DNA of 64,000 nt, from assembly GCA_029449235.1 (NCBI GenBank), contig JANATG010000001.1, forward strand, positions 1,240,001 through 1,304,000, written 5' to 3'. Positions 11,989-23,004 of the stretch are shown here, piece by piece (position 1 is the stretch's first letter; the number at the start of each line of letters is the position of its first letter). Position numbers and translations under genes: made by a program. The stretch comes from Linnemannia schmuckeri (taxonomy: Eukaryota; Mortierellomycota; Mortierellomycetes; Mortierellales; Mortierellaceae). The notes below the pieces were generated by a model. The model was not told the origin of the DNA and did not search any database. It saw only the letters and a program-made list of their open reading frames with translations.

Positions 11989-12095
11989 GGTCGGTCGGTC
12001 GTCGAGTTGTTTTTGTTTGGTCGACTTGAAATAATTACAGTCTTGGTCGACAAGATGGATTTTGTGTTTGTCGACCTGATCTGATCTGACCGACC
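11989..12095. repeat. Inverted GGTCGGTC/GACCGACC flanking GTCGAC palindromes
   Basis: GGTCGGTC at 11989-12000 (two overlapping copies) is inverted as GACCGACC at 12088-12095. Between them GTCGAC occurs three times, near 12020, 12046 and 12070. This could be clustered regulator sites or a cruciform-prone segment. Confidence 0.5.
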
Positions 12096-12310
12096 AACCC
12101 CCCTTCCCCCACAATTTTCTCACGGTACAAAGCGAAATTTATCTGTTGCACAGTGACAGTAACCCATCCAAACTGACACACACACAAACGGCTTCTGTGG
12201 ACATTCAATGAAGGATGGCTGAGTTTTGGAATAAAAAAAGGCTCCTTTCACAGTGGAGAGGAGAGACAAGGAGAAGAAATAAGAAGGCAAAAATGGCATG
12301 AAAGAAAAAC

Positions 12311-12345
12311 GAGAGAGAGAGAGAGAGAGAGAGTGAGTGAGTGAG
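12311..12345. repeat. GA/GTGA microsatellite
   Basis: (GA)n at 12311-12333 passes into (GTGA)n up to about 12345 in non-coding DNA. Confidence 0.95.
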
Positions 12346-13681
12346 ACGGTGAAAAAGTAAGAGAGTAGGTGAAAAGACAAAAGAGTGTATGAAAAAGGCA
12401 AGTGTAGCACACTAGCTCAGAGAGAATCACCAAGAGATGAAGAGTCAAGTAACTACATTCCTTCGATGTTGGTGAGGCGTTGATCAGTAGTGAAATTACA
12501 AAGGAAAAGGGAGGGCGAGTGTTTGTCCTGGCTTTTAGCAGACATACGAAACAAAAACCTGGAAAGTGAAGAACGCATGGGTAAATGAAAACGGTAAGTT
12601 GATCCTTCAGGGACGAGAATATTATTTTTGTTGTGATGCGCTCTTTTTTTTCGCAATTCAAACAATTGCTCAGTACCAAAAAATATTCACAAAAGGTTGA
12701 GGCGTGGAAAAAAAATGGGCGGATGTCCTTTTTGGGTTCATGTGGGCGAACTTCTGGGGAAAGAGAGAGTGAGGAAGTGAGGGAGAGTATTAGCTATTGC
12801 ACTTGTTAGAAAAAGATGAGATGGGAGCTGGAGTTTGGAGTTGGAGTGGAGAAAGAGCTGACCCGAACTGTGAGAGGACAGGGGAGTATGAAGCAGTTAG
12901 TACCAAACACACCACAATGACTGGTTGAAAGGATAAAAAATAAAAATAAAAAAAGGTGGGGCGGGATAAATGGCTGGCCGGTTGGAAACAACCAGCCAGG
13001 AAGAGGGAAGCCATCATCGATGTTGACAATCCTCCATTAGCAAGGATGAACTTTTTTGTCGATGTCTTTGCTTTTTGGCCAGGAGTGGATCGAACCGATA
13101 ATGAATATATATTTATGACCACCGCCCAAAGATCCAAAAAGAGTAAAAGAGAAGAAGAGAAAAAAGAAGCTACTTGGGGGCGAATGGGAAGAAGCATTTG
13201 GACGATTCGATTCAAATGTATGAAATTGAGACAGGAACCGCAGAAGATCAGCAGGGATAAAAGAGAAGAGCAGTATGTGCCGTACCTGAAAGAACACAGG
13301 AAGGAATTCACAAGAGTGCGGTGCGAATGTCAAGTGGATCTGAAATAGCTGTATAGTAAAATACGGATAAAGTGGTTCAATGGTTATTACTTTTGAGTTC
13401 TTTGAGTTGAATTGAGGTTGAGTGAGTGGAATGGACTGGATCAAAAGTGCAAGACAGTGAGTGAGCTGAGTGATTTTGATCAAGTGGAGATGGAGCACAC
13501 AGGAAGCAGTTTGCAGTGGCTGGCTGACTGGTCTGAGTCTGGCCGTTTTTTTTATCCCCTCCTTTATTAATTTGCCTGTTTCTTTTCTTTTTTCTCTTTT
13601 TTTTTTTTTTCTTCTTCTCACTCTCGTCATCCTTCTTCCCCTCTCCCTCTCTCTCCATCCCCTGTATACTCACTTCCAGTC

Positions 13682-16006
13682 ATGGTTGCTGCTATTCTCC
13701 GTAGAGCCCCTGGGTAAGTAATCATAGTCCTTCAAGATCACTATAACCACGCCTATATCGGCCACTCCTCACATTTGATCAGCATTTGCGCGTCATTCGG
13801 TACGAGGATCACTCTCTCATATCAGCTCTAGCAGCGAGCTAGTTCCTTTTTACCCGGCCTATTCATTTGCACTCATCCAACAACTCGCGCAATCACAAGT
13901 CGTGATCAAGTGATGAGCACCTAATCAGAGATGAAGGATGAAGATGACGATGAACAACTGAACTTTCCCTTCTCCAACAATTAACAACAAATCAAATGTA
14001 CTGGACGCATCTTAAAATAGCTCTTTGGCCTCGGCTATCCGCCTTCACCGCACTGCCGCTGCTGCCACCCCCATTGCCCGCTTCATGAGCACCCATGTCA
14101 CCAACGCTGCCTGCGAAGACAACGAGCCTGGTTTCTTGGGTTCCGTCGAGACTTTCTATGATCGCGTATGTGTTTCTTTTATTTTGATGACTGACGGGTA
14201 TTTAAACAATTTTCGACTCGACTGGGCGCGGGAAAAATGAGAACAAACGAAAGAGAAGAGAGGAAAGGCAAGGCAAGGCAATAAGAACGGGATCAATCGG
14301 ATGCAGGAATCAGTCAAGGAAAAGAAGTGAAAGGAAGGACGTGTGTGTATATGTGAGTGAGAAGAAGTGAGATGATATTTGGATGGATTTGATCGTTCAT
14401 CTTTCCACAGGAGAACTTTTTGTATTATTCCCCAACAGAACAACAACACGGACCTGCTGTCGTCCAACATTGCAAAAGTAAAAATAAGGGAAAGGGAAAA
14501 GAAAGTTCGGGAGTTAATAGAGCATTGATTCATTCCATCATCACGGTGTTGAATAATGGATACATCTACAGGGTCAATTGAACAACAAAAATAGCATTGT
14601 TTACTTACCATTCTACATTGCCCTTCCTTATTACGATGCAATAGGCTGCCAAGATCAGTGGAGTCTCTGAAAAGTCCTTGACCGGCATCAAGGCCGTCGA
14701 CGCCGTCTTGAGCGTCAAGTTCCCCGTCGAGATCGACGCCGATACCCACGTCATCATTGAGGGTTACCGTGCCCAGCACTCCCGCCATCGCCTTCCCTGC
14801 AAGGGAGGTATCCGTTTCTCGGATGAGGTCGATCTCCAGGAAGTCGAGGCCTTGGCTTCCTTGATGACCTACAAGTGCGCTGTCGTCGATGTTCCCTTCG
14901 GAGGCGCCAAGGGAGGTGTCAAGCTTAACCCCAAGAAATTCACCCCCGCCCAGCTCGAGCGCATCACTCGTCGCTACACCATGGAGCTCTGCCAGAAGAA
15001 CTTCATCGGACCCGGTGTCGATGTCCCCGCTCCCGATGTTGGAACCGGTCCCCGTGAGATGTCCTGGATCATGGACACTTACCGCCAGTTCAACCCCCAG
15101 GATGTCAACGCCGCTGGATGTGTCACCGGCAAGCCCATCTCCCAGGGAGGTGTCCGTGGTCGTAACGAGGCCACCGGTCTCGGTGTCTACTACGGTATCC
15201 GCGAGTTCTTGCAGTTCCCTGAGGTCCAGAAGATGACTGGCCTCGACGGCAACATTGCTGGCAAGACCGTCATTGTCCAGGGATTTGGAAACGTCGGTTA
15301 CTGGGCTGCCAAGTTCTTCCAGAACAACGGTGCCAAGATCATCGGTATTGGTGAGCACGATGTCTCTGCCTACGACCCCAACGGTATCGACATTGAGGCC
15401 ATCTTCAAGCACCGTGCTGAGAAGGGTACCTTCCGTGGCTTTGGCAACGCCGAGATTATTGACGGATCCATCAAGGTCATGGAGCGTGAGTGCGATATCT
15501 TAATCCCTGCCGCTCTCGAGCGTCAGATCGGTCTCAAGAACGTCAAGAACATTAAGGCCAAGATCATTGGTGAGGCTGCCAACGGACCCATTACCCCTGA
15601 TGCTCACGACTACCTCGTTTCCCAGGGCAAGGTTGTCATCCCCGATTTGTTGTTGAACGCCGGAGGTGTCACTGTCTCGTACTTTGAGTGGCTCAAGAAC
15701 TTGTCCCACGTCCGTTTCGGTCGTATGTCCCGCAAGTGGGAGGAGGCTGGCAAGTCCAAGCTGTTGACTCTTGTCGAGGAGAACGCCGGTCGCCAGTTGA
15801 CCCCCCAGGAGCGTCGCGCTGTCATCCACGGAGCTGAGGAGCACGAGCTCGTCTACTCTGGTCTTGAGGACACCATGATTGGTGCCTGCGAGGAGACCCG
15901 TGCCACCGCTGCCTTGAAGAACACTGACTTCCGTACCGCTGCCCTTGTCAACGCCATCCAGAAGATCTCGACTGTCACCACCCAGTCTGGTCAGATGTTC
16001 TTGTAA
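13682..16006 (+). CDS. Mitochondrial glutamate dehydrogenase, animal (GLUD) type
   Basis: Exons are 13682-13713, 14021-14165 and 14645-16006, in phase, giving 512 aa. It catalyses reversible oxidative deamination of glutamate to 2-oxoglutarate and ammonium. The first 35 or so residues are rich in Arg, Ala and Ser without acids, up to RFMS, which suits a mitochondrial presequence. PFGGAKGGV carries the catalytic lysine (K148). GFGNVG is the Rossmann turn and IGEHD ends the next strand, where an acidic residue favours NAD. NAGGVTVSYFEWLKN is the family C-terminal signature. The sequence follows the hexameric animal/plant-like class, not the usual fungal NADP enzyme nor the large 115-kDa NAD enzyme of Dikarya. 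Intron 2 (14166-14644) is 479 bp and contains nothing recognisable. A long A run follows the stop (16097-16114). Confidence 0.95.
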
Positions 16007-16459
16007 ACATCCTTTCTATTCTTTTCTCTTTTTTTTCTTTTCATTTCTGTTCTTGTACGATAGACAACCATTCCATTCATTCATATATTTAAAATAAAAA
16101 AAAAAAAAAAAAATCATTCACAAAACGTCCTTGACTTTGCCAACGCGTTTGAAATGCACAGTACCTTGTCAGTCGCGTTTTATTAGTTCGTATTGATTCG
16201 AAACAAGCGCCAGCGAACAATAACGTCTTAAAATGTGGCTTATCTATATGATCCTCTGTGTCACGGGATATGGACCTCTCTTTTCTTTCCATCAGCACGA
16301 TCACCATCCAGCTCCTCTCGCTCCTGTCCACACTCCACCGCTCATCATCTCCCTTTCCTTCTCATCTCCTTCACTTCGATCCTCCGTCTCCTCCTTCATC
16401 AACCTTTCTCTCGCACCTCTCCCTTTACTTTCGCCCGATCTCTCCCCCTCAAAACAAAA

Positions 16460-18142
16460 ATGACTCACGATACCTCCGCCTCTACCGCCAACAAGAACTC
16501 CTTCTCTGGCTTTGGAAGCTTCTCCACCTCAAAGATGATCAACTCGACCTCCAACACCGCTGCCTCTGCTACTGCCGCTACTGGCGCTGCCACCAACACC
16601 AAGGACGAGTACGACGGCCAGTACGAACACGACGGTGAGCAGGCCCGCGAGGGTCCCGAAGGACTCGACGCTGACTCGCCCTTGACTCTTCGTGCCTTGG
16701 TCTCCACCAAGGAAGCCGGTGTTATTATTGGCAAGGCCGGAAAGAACGTTGCTGATCTCCGTGACCAGACCGGTGTTAAGGCTGGCGTCTCTAAGGTTGT
16801 CCAGGGTGTCCACGATCGTGTCTTGACTGTCTCTGGTTCCGTCGAGGGCGTTGCCAAGGTGAGATATCAGGGATGGATCAAACACAGGATATATATGACC
16901 AAGGACAGGACGTTTGAAGGAGAAGGATTTCAAGCACTGTATATCTAAAACAACAACAACAAACAAGTGTGCCACCAAAGTGGAGAAATAGGCGCAGATA
17001 TGAAGTGGACAACTAAAGGCGGCGCATAAGCGAGGAGATGACAGCAGAGAGAACAAAAGGGAACTCAAGACGGGCTGCGGTTTTGTTTTGCTCTGAGCAA
17101 TCTTTTCCCACGTGCCTGAAGTAAATGAATGTAAACAAGAAGCAGGGTCTTTTATTGAACCGTGGTGCTCTCGCATTCAGTCGTTTCCTCTTTTATTCCA
17201 ACCTTCTGGCAACCTGCTGCAAGGAGTGGAGCATTTGGTCGATCGCGTGTTTTTTTTTCTGCATTCATGGGAGAGAGAGAGAAAAAAGGGATAGCGGCAC
17301 TAAACATCATTTGGTATTATCACTTTTATATATACTAGGCATTCTCGTTGATCGCCCAGACTCTCTTGGAGAACCCCATTACCTCTTCGCCTCCTACCAC
17401 CCCCGTCAACCCTCTTCGCCCCGTTGCCCAGACCTCGTCTGTTCGCCTCTTGATCTCTCACAACCTGATGGGCACCATCATCGGTCGCCAGGGATTGAAG
17501 ATTAAGCACATCCAAGACACCTCCTCTGCTCGCATGGTCGCCTCCAAGGACATGCTCCCCCAGTCGACTGAACGTGTTGTCGAGATCCAGGGGACCATTG
17601 ATGCTATTCGCATTGCCATCTACGAGATTGGCAAATGCTTGGTTGACGACTGGGAGCGTGGCGTCGGCACTGTCCTCTACAACCCCTCGGCCCCTCGTGC
17701 TGCTGGCTCTGGACCTGCCTACACCTCTGCCACCCCTACCACTGGAGCCCGCACCAACACTACCTCTAACAACAGCAATAGCAACAGCGGAAACTACACC
17801 TCGCGTACAGGCAACGGATCCGACTTTACTCGCCCCCGCCCTGAGGCCTTCAGCCAGAACAACGCCAACCTTCGCACCCAGGAGATTTCTATTCCCGCCG
17901 ACATGGTTGGATGCATCATTGGCAAGGGCGGCTCCAAGATTTCGGAGATTCGTCGTTTGTCCGGATCGCGCATCTCTATCGCCAAGGTCCCTCACGATGA
18001 TTCTGGCGAGCGCATGTTTACGATTGTCGGCACCTTGGAGGCCAACGAGAAGGCCCTGTACTTGCTCTATGGTCAGTTGGAGGCTGAGAAGGACAAGCGC
18101 CTGAACATGGCCGAAGACCACGTCGAGGATGACGAGGAGTAA
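16460..18142 (+). CDS. Triple-KH RNA-binding protein (PCBP/Rnc1/PBP2-like)
   Basis: Exons are 16460-16858 and 17339-18142, giving 400 aa. The 480-bp intron joins in phase 0 inside KH1. Three KH domains are visible with GxxG loops GKAG (91-94), GRQG (182-185) and GKGG (328-331). The first two are close together, and the third follows an Asn/Ser/Thr-rich linker, as in poly(C)-binding proteins and fungal Rnc1/PBP2/HEK2. It should bind C-rich single-stranded RNA and act in mRNA stability, localisation or translation. The N-terminal 70 residues are low-complexity and acidic, and the C-terminus is acidic. I chose the ATG at 16460 over earlier in-frame codons because the stretch before it is a pyrimidine-rich leader (CTCCCCCTC then AAAACAAAA), typical of a 5' UTR. 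Confidence 0.92.
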
Positions 18143-20106
18143 AAAAAAAAAAGGCGGGTTGTACTGTAGATAGTATCCTCCATTGATGATTGTCCTTTCA
18201 AGTTTTACCCTTTCACTTCCAAGGACAATTCCGTAACGATTCTCTTTTATCTCCTTTCTCTTCTGTAGTTTTTTTATCTTTTTTTTTTTCTTTCCTGTTT
18301 GTGTTTATATTTGTTTACTGCTTGCTTTAATTGCCAATACTTTTTTTTCAAAAAGCCCAATGTTCGTATAACCTTTCCCTAGCGCACCATAGTGCGTGTA
18401 CAGATCCGCAATAATGCACATACTTTTATCGCCATCGTCTCACATACATACCTTTCTTTCATTTTTATTTGATTGCTATCATGTTCTGGAATGAAAGGGA
18501 CGACAAAAGAACAGGTGTAAACAAGGCGAAAAACAGCTTTTTTAAATGAATGTATAATTGCAGTAGGGCTCCTGTGGTAGGGAGGAAGTAAGAAAAAAAG
18601 CCGTTGATTTCGGAACTGAGCGAGTGAGGAAAGAAGAGTGTCCGATGATGATGATGATGCTTACCACATGGCATCTAATGATGCACACCATATTTTTTTT
18701 CTTCCGCCCAGCCTTTTGCCCCCTGAAAGTCCAGCGAGAGGAGATGCGAGAGGCGGAAGGAAGGAGCCTCGAACAATTGAAAGACACAGAGACAGCAAAA
18801 ATGGACAAAGGGCGACCCAGGCTCAGTCATATTTTGGGCGGCCCATGTTTTTGTTTTGAACACATAATTCATTTTACATACCCGCCCGTGCAAGAGATGG
18901 TATCGCGAGACCCATGAGAGCATTTTCCAGGCATTGGTATTAATAGCCAGAGCCTCCCCTTTTCTTTTTTTTTTTCACCCCTCGACTGGACTTTTACTCA
19001 GGCGATCAGAAAAAAAATCACAGAACTGTAATAATAACGAAAAAAAGTCTCCGCTCGTCTCTCCGCCTCTCAACTGCGTTGTTTTGCTAGTGGGACAACC
19101 GAAGGGGGATTGATTGAAAGAAGGCTGTTTCTGGTGGTTGTGGCAGATGATCCCGACCCCTCCTCCCACTTATCTCCTTTTTTTTTTTTATCTTTTCCTA
19201 CACCCATTCCAACACCCTGTGCCACCCCTCTCCTCCTTAACACACACGACATACACTTCGCAATTGCTCTTTTGGAATACGTATTACCAAGGTATTTTGT
19301 CCTATTTGACCTGATCAGCTTTCAGCTACAAAATAATAGCCGCGTTCGGGGTCAAAGGGAAAGAGTGGGCTGGGGGGGCTGGGAGAGTGTTTTGGAGTGA
19401 GGGAGAAGGGGGTCGAGGATGATGATTTAATGAAGCCGGTCATTTGCTATTGTTATCACATTTGGTTTTAGGTGGCGATGGGTGATGGGTGACAAGAAAA
19501 GAAGAAAGCAAGACATGAGGACAAAGAAAGCAAGGAAGCGTAATTTGAGAGTAGAGTATGAATGTGTGTATGATGAGGATTGGCGTTTGATATGGATGAT
19601 ACGGATGATATGAATAATATGCGATTCTTGTAACAGCAACAGCAAGCATTAGAAGTCGCACAAGATGGCAACCTTCCAGCAATTCTGGGATTTTAATGTT
19701 ATTTTTAACGCCTGGCCTTGTTTGACTCCAAAGGGCGCTCCTCTTTTTTAACTCTCACGCGACTCTTCCTCGGTGTCTTTTTCTTCCTCCTCTCCCCTTT
19801 CCCCTTTTTTCTTTTCTTTCCTTCTCTCTTTACCACTTCTTACTTCTTTCTTCCTCCCATCCCAGCCCTGACCCCCATCCCTTCCTTCTCCTCCCTCCCT
19901 TCCCTCCCCTTCCTCCTCTCATCCTCTTCTTCGCCCCTTCCTATAGTCTTGTCAATCCCTCCTTTCCCTTTTGTTGGATTCATCACACCCCCTACTCTCA
20001 TCATCATCACCTCATACTCAGACCCGTACGCATAACAGCACCCCTCCTCTTTACATACATACCAGCAACCTTACTCTCGCAATCAAGTGTAGCTGAAATA
20101 CGACCA
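18143..20106. other. 2 kb intergenic region
   Basis: 3' flank of the KH gene and upstream region of the next gene. No coding region recognised. The last 400 bases are a C/T-rich tract with ACC/CAT runs. An ATG-triplet run (GATGATGATGATG) lies near 18645. Confidence 0.6.
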
Positions 20107-21360
20107 ATGCGTGTCCCTTTCCTATACAGCCGCCCTGGGGCTGCTTCTTCGCCAGCAGCACCATCGAAACAACAACAACATCAAACAACACTCTCCCTTA
20201 AGACCGCTTTCTTCCTCTCCACCGCCGCCCTGTGCTCGCTTCTCCCTACAGTCATCGCCCAAGCCGCCCCCGAACAACCACAGATCACCTACAGCTTCTA
20301 CGACGAGACTGGCAACCCAATCGGCCAGTCCTTCCCTATCATAAAGCTCAAATGTACCCCCATCAATCTCTCCTCGCTCGCCGGTCAGACCTACACCACC
20401 ATCAGAACAAGCGACCTCCGCTCTGCTCTGAACCTCTATAATGATGGCATGTGCCAAATCGGCATTGCATCGTCTGTTGGAGAGTGGTCCAACACTCTCT
20501 CAACCAACGGCACCGTTGCTGTCCGTTGGGAGGGTACAGCTCCTGCCGATCGTGCCACTGGCAGTATCAGTCCCGTTACCTTCGATAAGGGCTTGGAGGT
20601 TCAACCCTACAACCCTGTGGATGACGATGGTACCTCCAAAAAGGATCCCGTCTGGGTCATGGATCCCTCCAAGGGTCGTATCGTTGTCGGCATCGTGTCG
20701 GCCGTCATGGTTATCGGAGTGGCTATCGGTATCTATCAAGTCTATGTTGCCGCCCAGTACAAGCCCCCACCAAAGAAGCCCAAGAAGCCCAAGACTGGAT
20801 TGAACATCAAGAAGATCAAGAAGAAGGACGCCTACTACAGGAAGCCCATCCGCACCACTGAGGACAGCGCTACCTTCCAGCGACTCGAGAACGATAGCCC
20901 CGAGCCTTATGCAGGAGCAGGAGGTCGTCAGCCAGCGTTGGCCATGACGGAGAGGTCGAGAGATAGCCAGTATTCGGAGGCGGCGACGTTTGTGGATTGG
21001 AACAACCAAAGCCAGCAAAGATCCTCGCCCCTGAACAGCAGCGGCAAGGGATTCCAGGATGGATTGAATTCAGTTTCCATCGATATGCACAATAGCCATG
21101 GCAACAACAACAATAACAATAATAACCGCTCGCCCTTTGCCAACTCATTCTCGCCGGACCTGATTCAGTTTGACAACTCGGGAGGACGGGGCTATGGCCA
21201 GCAGCAGCAAGGCCACAACCAGCAGTACAGAGGTCGAGGAGGAGAGGTGCTTGTGCCCATGGACACGTTGGACAGCCACCATCACCACAACAACACCCAG
21301 TACAACAACAACAACGGCCGGTCTGCTGTCCGCCGCACCAGCAGTTCTCGCTCTCGCTAA
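20107..21360 (+). CDS. Orphan type I membrane protein with Asn/Gln/His-rich cytoplasmic tail
   Basis: Single exon, 417 aa. A hydrophobic segment at residues 31-52 ending VIAQA looks like a signal peptide after a 30-residue Ala/Gln lead. The luminal or extracellular part (53-190) has two cysteines (83, 116) and N-glycosylation sequons (NLS near 87, NGT near 134). One membrane span lies at 191-215 (GRIVVGIVSAVMVIGV...), followed by a very basic stop-transfer stretch (PPPKKPKKPK), then a Ser/Asn/Gln/His-rich tail ending in Arg/Ser repeats. The layout suggests a cell-surface sensor- or adaptor-like protein, but I recognise no family. Confidence 0.85.
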   Translation: MRVPFLYSRPGAASSPAAPSKQQQHQTTLSLKTAFFLSTAALCSLLPTVIAQAAPEQPQITYSFYDETGNPIGQSFPIIKLKCTPINLSSLAGQTYTTIRTSDLRSALNLYNDGMCQIGIASSVGEWSNTLSTNGTVAVRWEGTAPADRATGSISPVTFDKGLEVQPYNPVDDDGTSKKDPVWVMDPSKGRIVVGIVSAVMVIGVAIGIYQVYVAAQYKPPPKKPKKPKTGLNIKKIKKKDAYYRKPIRTTEDSATFQRLENDSPEPYAGAGGRQPALAMTERSRDSQYSEAATFVDWNNQSQQRSSPLNSSGKGFQDGLNSVSIDMHNSHGNNNNNNNNRSPFANSFSPDLIQFDNSGGRGYGQQQQGHNQQYRGRGGEVLVPMDTLDSHHHHNNTQYNNNNGRSAVRRTSSSRSR

Positions 21361-23004
21361 TTGTCTCCTTGAAAACTGCTTCATCGCCAACAACGAACGA
21401 CCCGGGCGGCTTTCACCCAGGACGAGCGCAATAGCGTGTATATCTTTCTATCATTTTTCAGCATTTTAATATATATCCTTCTTTATCGTTCGTTGGTTTG
21501 TGTACTCTTGGCTGTTGGAAGTAGTCGGATAGGAGGGCGATGTAATGTGGAGCGATGCGATGAATAGTTTACGCATCTCACGCCAATTGCAGCAGCAATA
21601 GCAGCAGCGATATAGCGGATAGGGGGGTGCGCGAAGAAGTCAACTAAGGGTAGGAAGGATACGAGCATGGCCAAGACGCGAGGGATTGGCAGGGATATCG
21701 TGCTGACAAGTAGCGACTGAGGGCATATGCAGATGAATAAAGAAAGATGAGGAAGAGGAAGAAACAAAAAGGCGACTCTTGTGATTATGAGGATAAGGGA
21801 GATCAGTCTTACAATTTTTGCATTGCTTCTTTGCTCAGCCGAGCAGAAGAAAAGGCTGTTTTTGCGTGTCGCGAAAAGAGAGAAAGATGGACAAAAGAAA
21901 AGGCACCGCCTTTTTTTTTCTCTCTTGTTCTTACAGGGGGTCAATTGCAGCGACAAGCAGTTGAGGCGATAGAAAGAATTAAAGGCGAGCGAGAAAAGCA
22001 AACGAGGCAAAGAAAAACGAAGTCGCAGCTTTTTTTTTAATACCTTCGCACAGCCGCACAAACCCGACCCGCCCATAAATATGACCAGATTGTTCTTGTC
22101 CCTGAGGCATATCTATGAATAGCAATTGAGGAGGCGAGGGCCATGCCCTAGAATGCCGAGGAACAAACAAACTGGAGTTATGCGAGCGAGTGCTAATTTT
22201 TTATCTTGAGATATGCGCTGGTTGGCTTGATAGCGATTGCAGGGTTTGAACGAGCGGAGAGAAGAGGGTTGAGGTTGAATCGCAAGGGTTTTCTTTGTTC
22301 GTTTGTTCGTTCGTTGTGCGTTGTCTTGGGCTCCTCCTTCTACAGGTCTTGACAGGTCAACCTGCGTTTGACAAGGGTGTCAAACTGATTGTTTATTATT
22401 TCTTTTTGTTAGCTGACAGAATTGAAAGTGTAAAAGAATGTACGGGGATCAAAGATGAAGAGAGCAACGAAGCATTTGTGTGTAGAACAGCGGTAGAGAT
22501 GAGCATTCAGTTTTGTTGGTTTGTTCTGTTCTCTTCCTTTGTGTTGATCAGCACAAAGAGATTGTTATGAGTGGTGGCGGTATTCGAGTCGAGTTGTGTT
22601 TTTTTTTATCATGGTGTCTGCCTGGCTGATTCGCCTCCCTGGCACTGATGCTATAGCTAGCAAGGCCTAGTGCAGTGCAAGTGCTCAATCGGTCAAATTG
22701 TCCGCTCACCTCTCTCATTTTTTTTTAGTCAAAACCGATTGCTTCTTTTTTCATTTTTCTTTTTCTTTTCTTCCTTCATCCCTTTCTCCTCACTCTTCAC
22801 TCTTCACTCGTCACCCTCTCCTCTTCTCTCTCACCCTTCTCTGCTTGTCTGCTTGCACTGCAGTCCTGCTGCTCGCCCTCAACTCTTACACTCGGCGCTC
22901 CTCTCCCCTGGTCTCTTCTCGCACCACCAACAACAACAGCAACTTCAACAACACCCTCCTGCACTCTAGGCAGTGGATCTCCGCCCCATCCTATATAGAC
23001 ATTG
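21361..23004. other. 1.6 kb intergenic region
   Basis: 3' flank of the membrane protein and promoter of PMR1. No gene recognised. The longest frame (minus strand, 21483-22076) is purine/pyrimidine-biased and has no gene-like composition. The stretch from 22710 to 22980 is C/T-rich, as in other leaders here. Confidence 0.6.

Larger units (their letters stand above)
10450..13681. other. 3.2 kb gene-free divergent promoter region
   Basis: No believable gene found. Frames here are short and purine/pyrimidine-biased. It holds the upstream regions of the C1orf74-like gene (-) and glutamate dehydrogenase (+), a GA microsatellite near 12311, a cluster of GTCGAC palindromes flanked by inverted GGTCGGTC repeats (11989-12095), and a strong pyrimidine tract (13560-13675) just before the dehydrogenase start. 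Confidence 0.6.

Noticed and set aside
11518..12123. 201-codon minus-strand frame
   Set aside because: No domain, Lys/Arg and Cys scattered without pattern, and it lies in purine/pyrimidine-biased DNA.
13080..13110. Reverse-strand GGTTCGATCC resembling a tRNA B box
   Set aside because: No A box, acceptor stem or cloverleaf could be formed. Similar partial matches near 36360 and 23750 also failed.
14156..15412. 418-codon minus-strand frame over glutamate dehydrogenase
   Set aside because: Shadow of a strongly coding exon. The plus-strand enzyme is unmistakable.
21483..22076. 197-codon minus-strand frame with hydrophobic stretches
   Set aside because: Hydrophobicity comes from T-rich DNA. 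No conserved features or supporting splice pattern.
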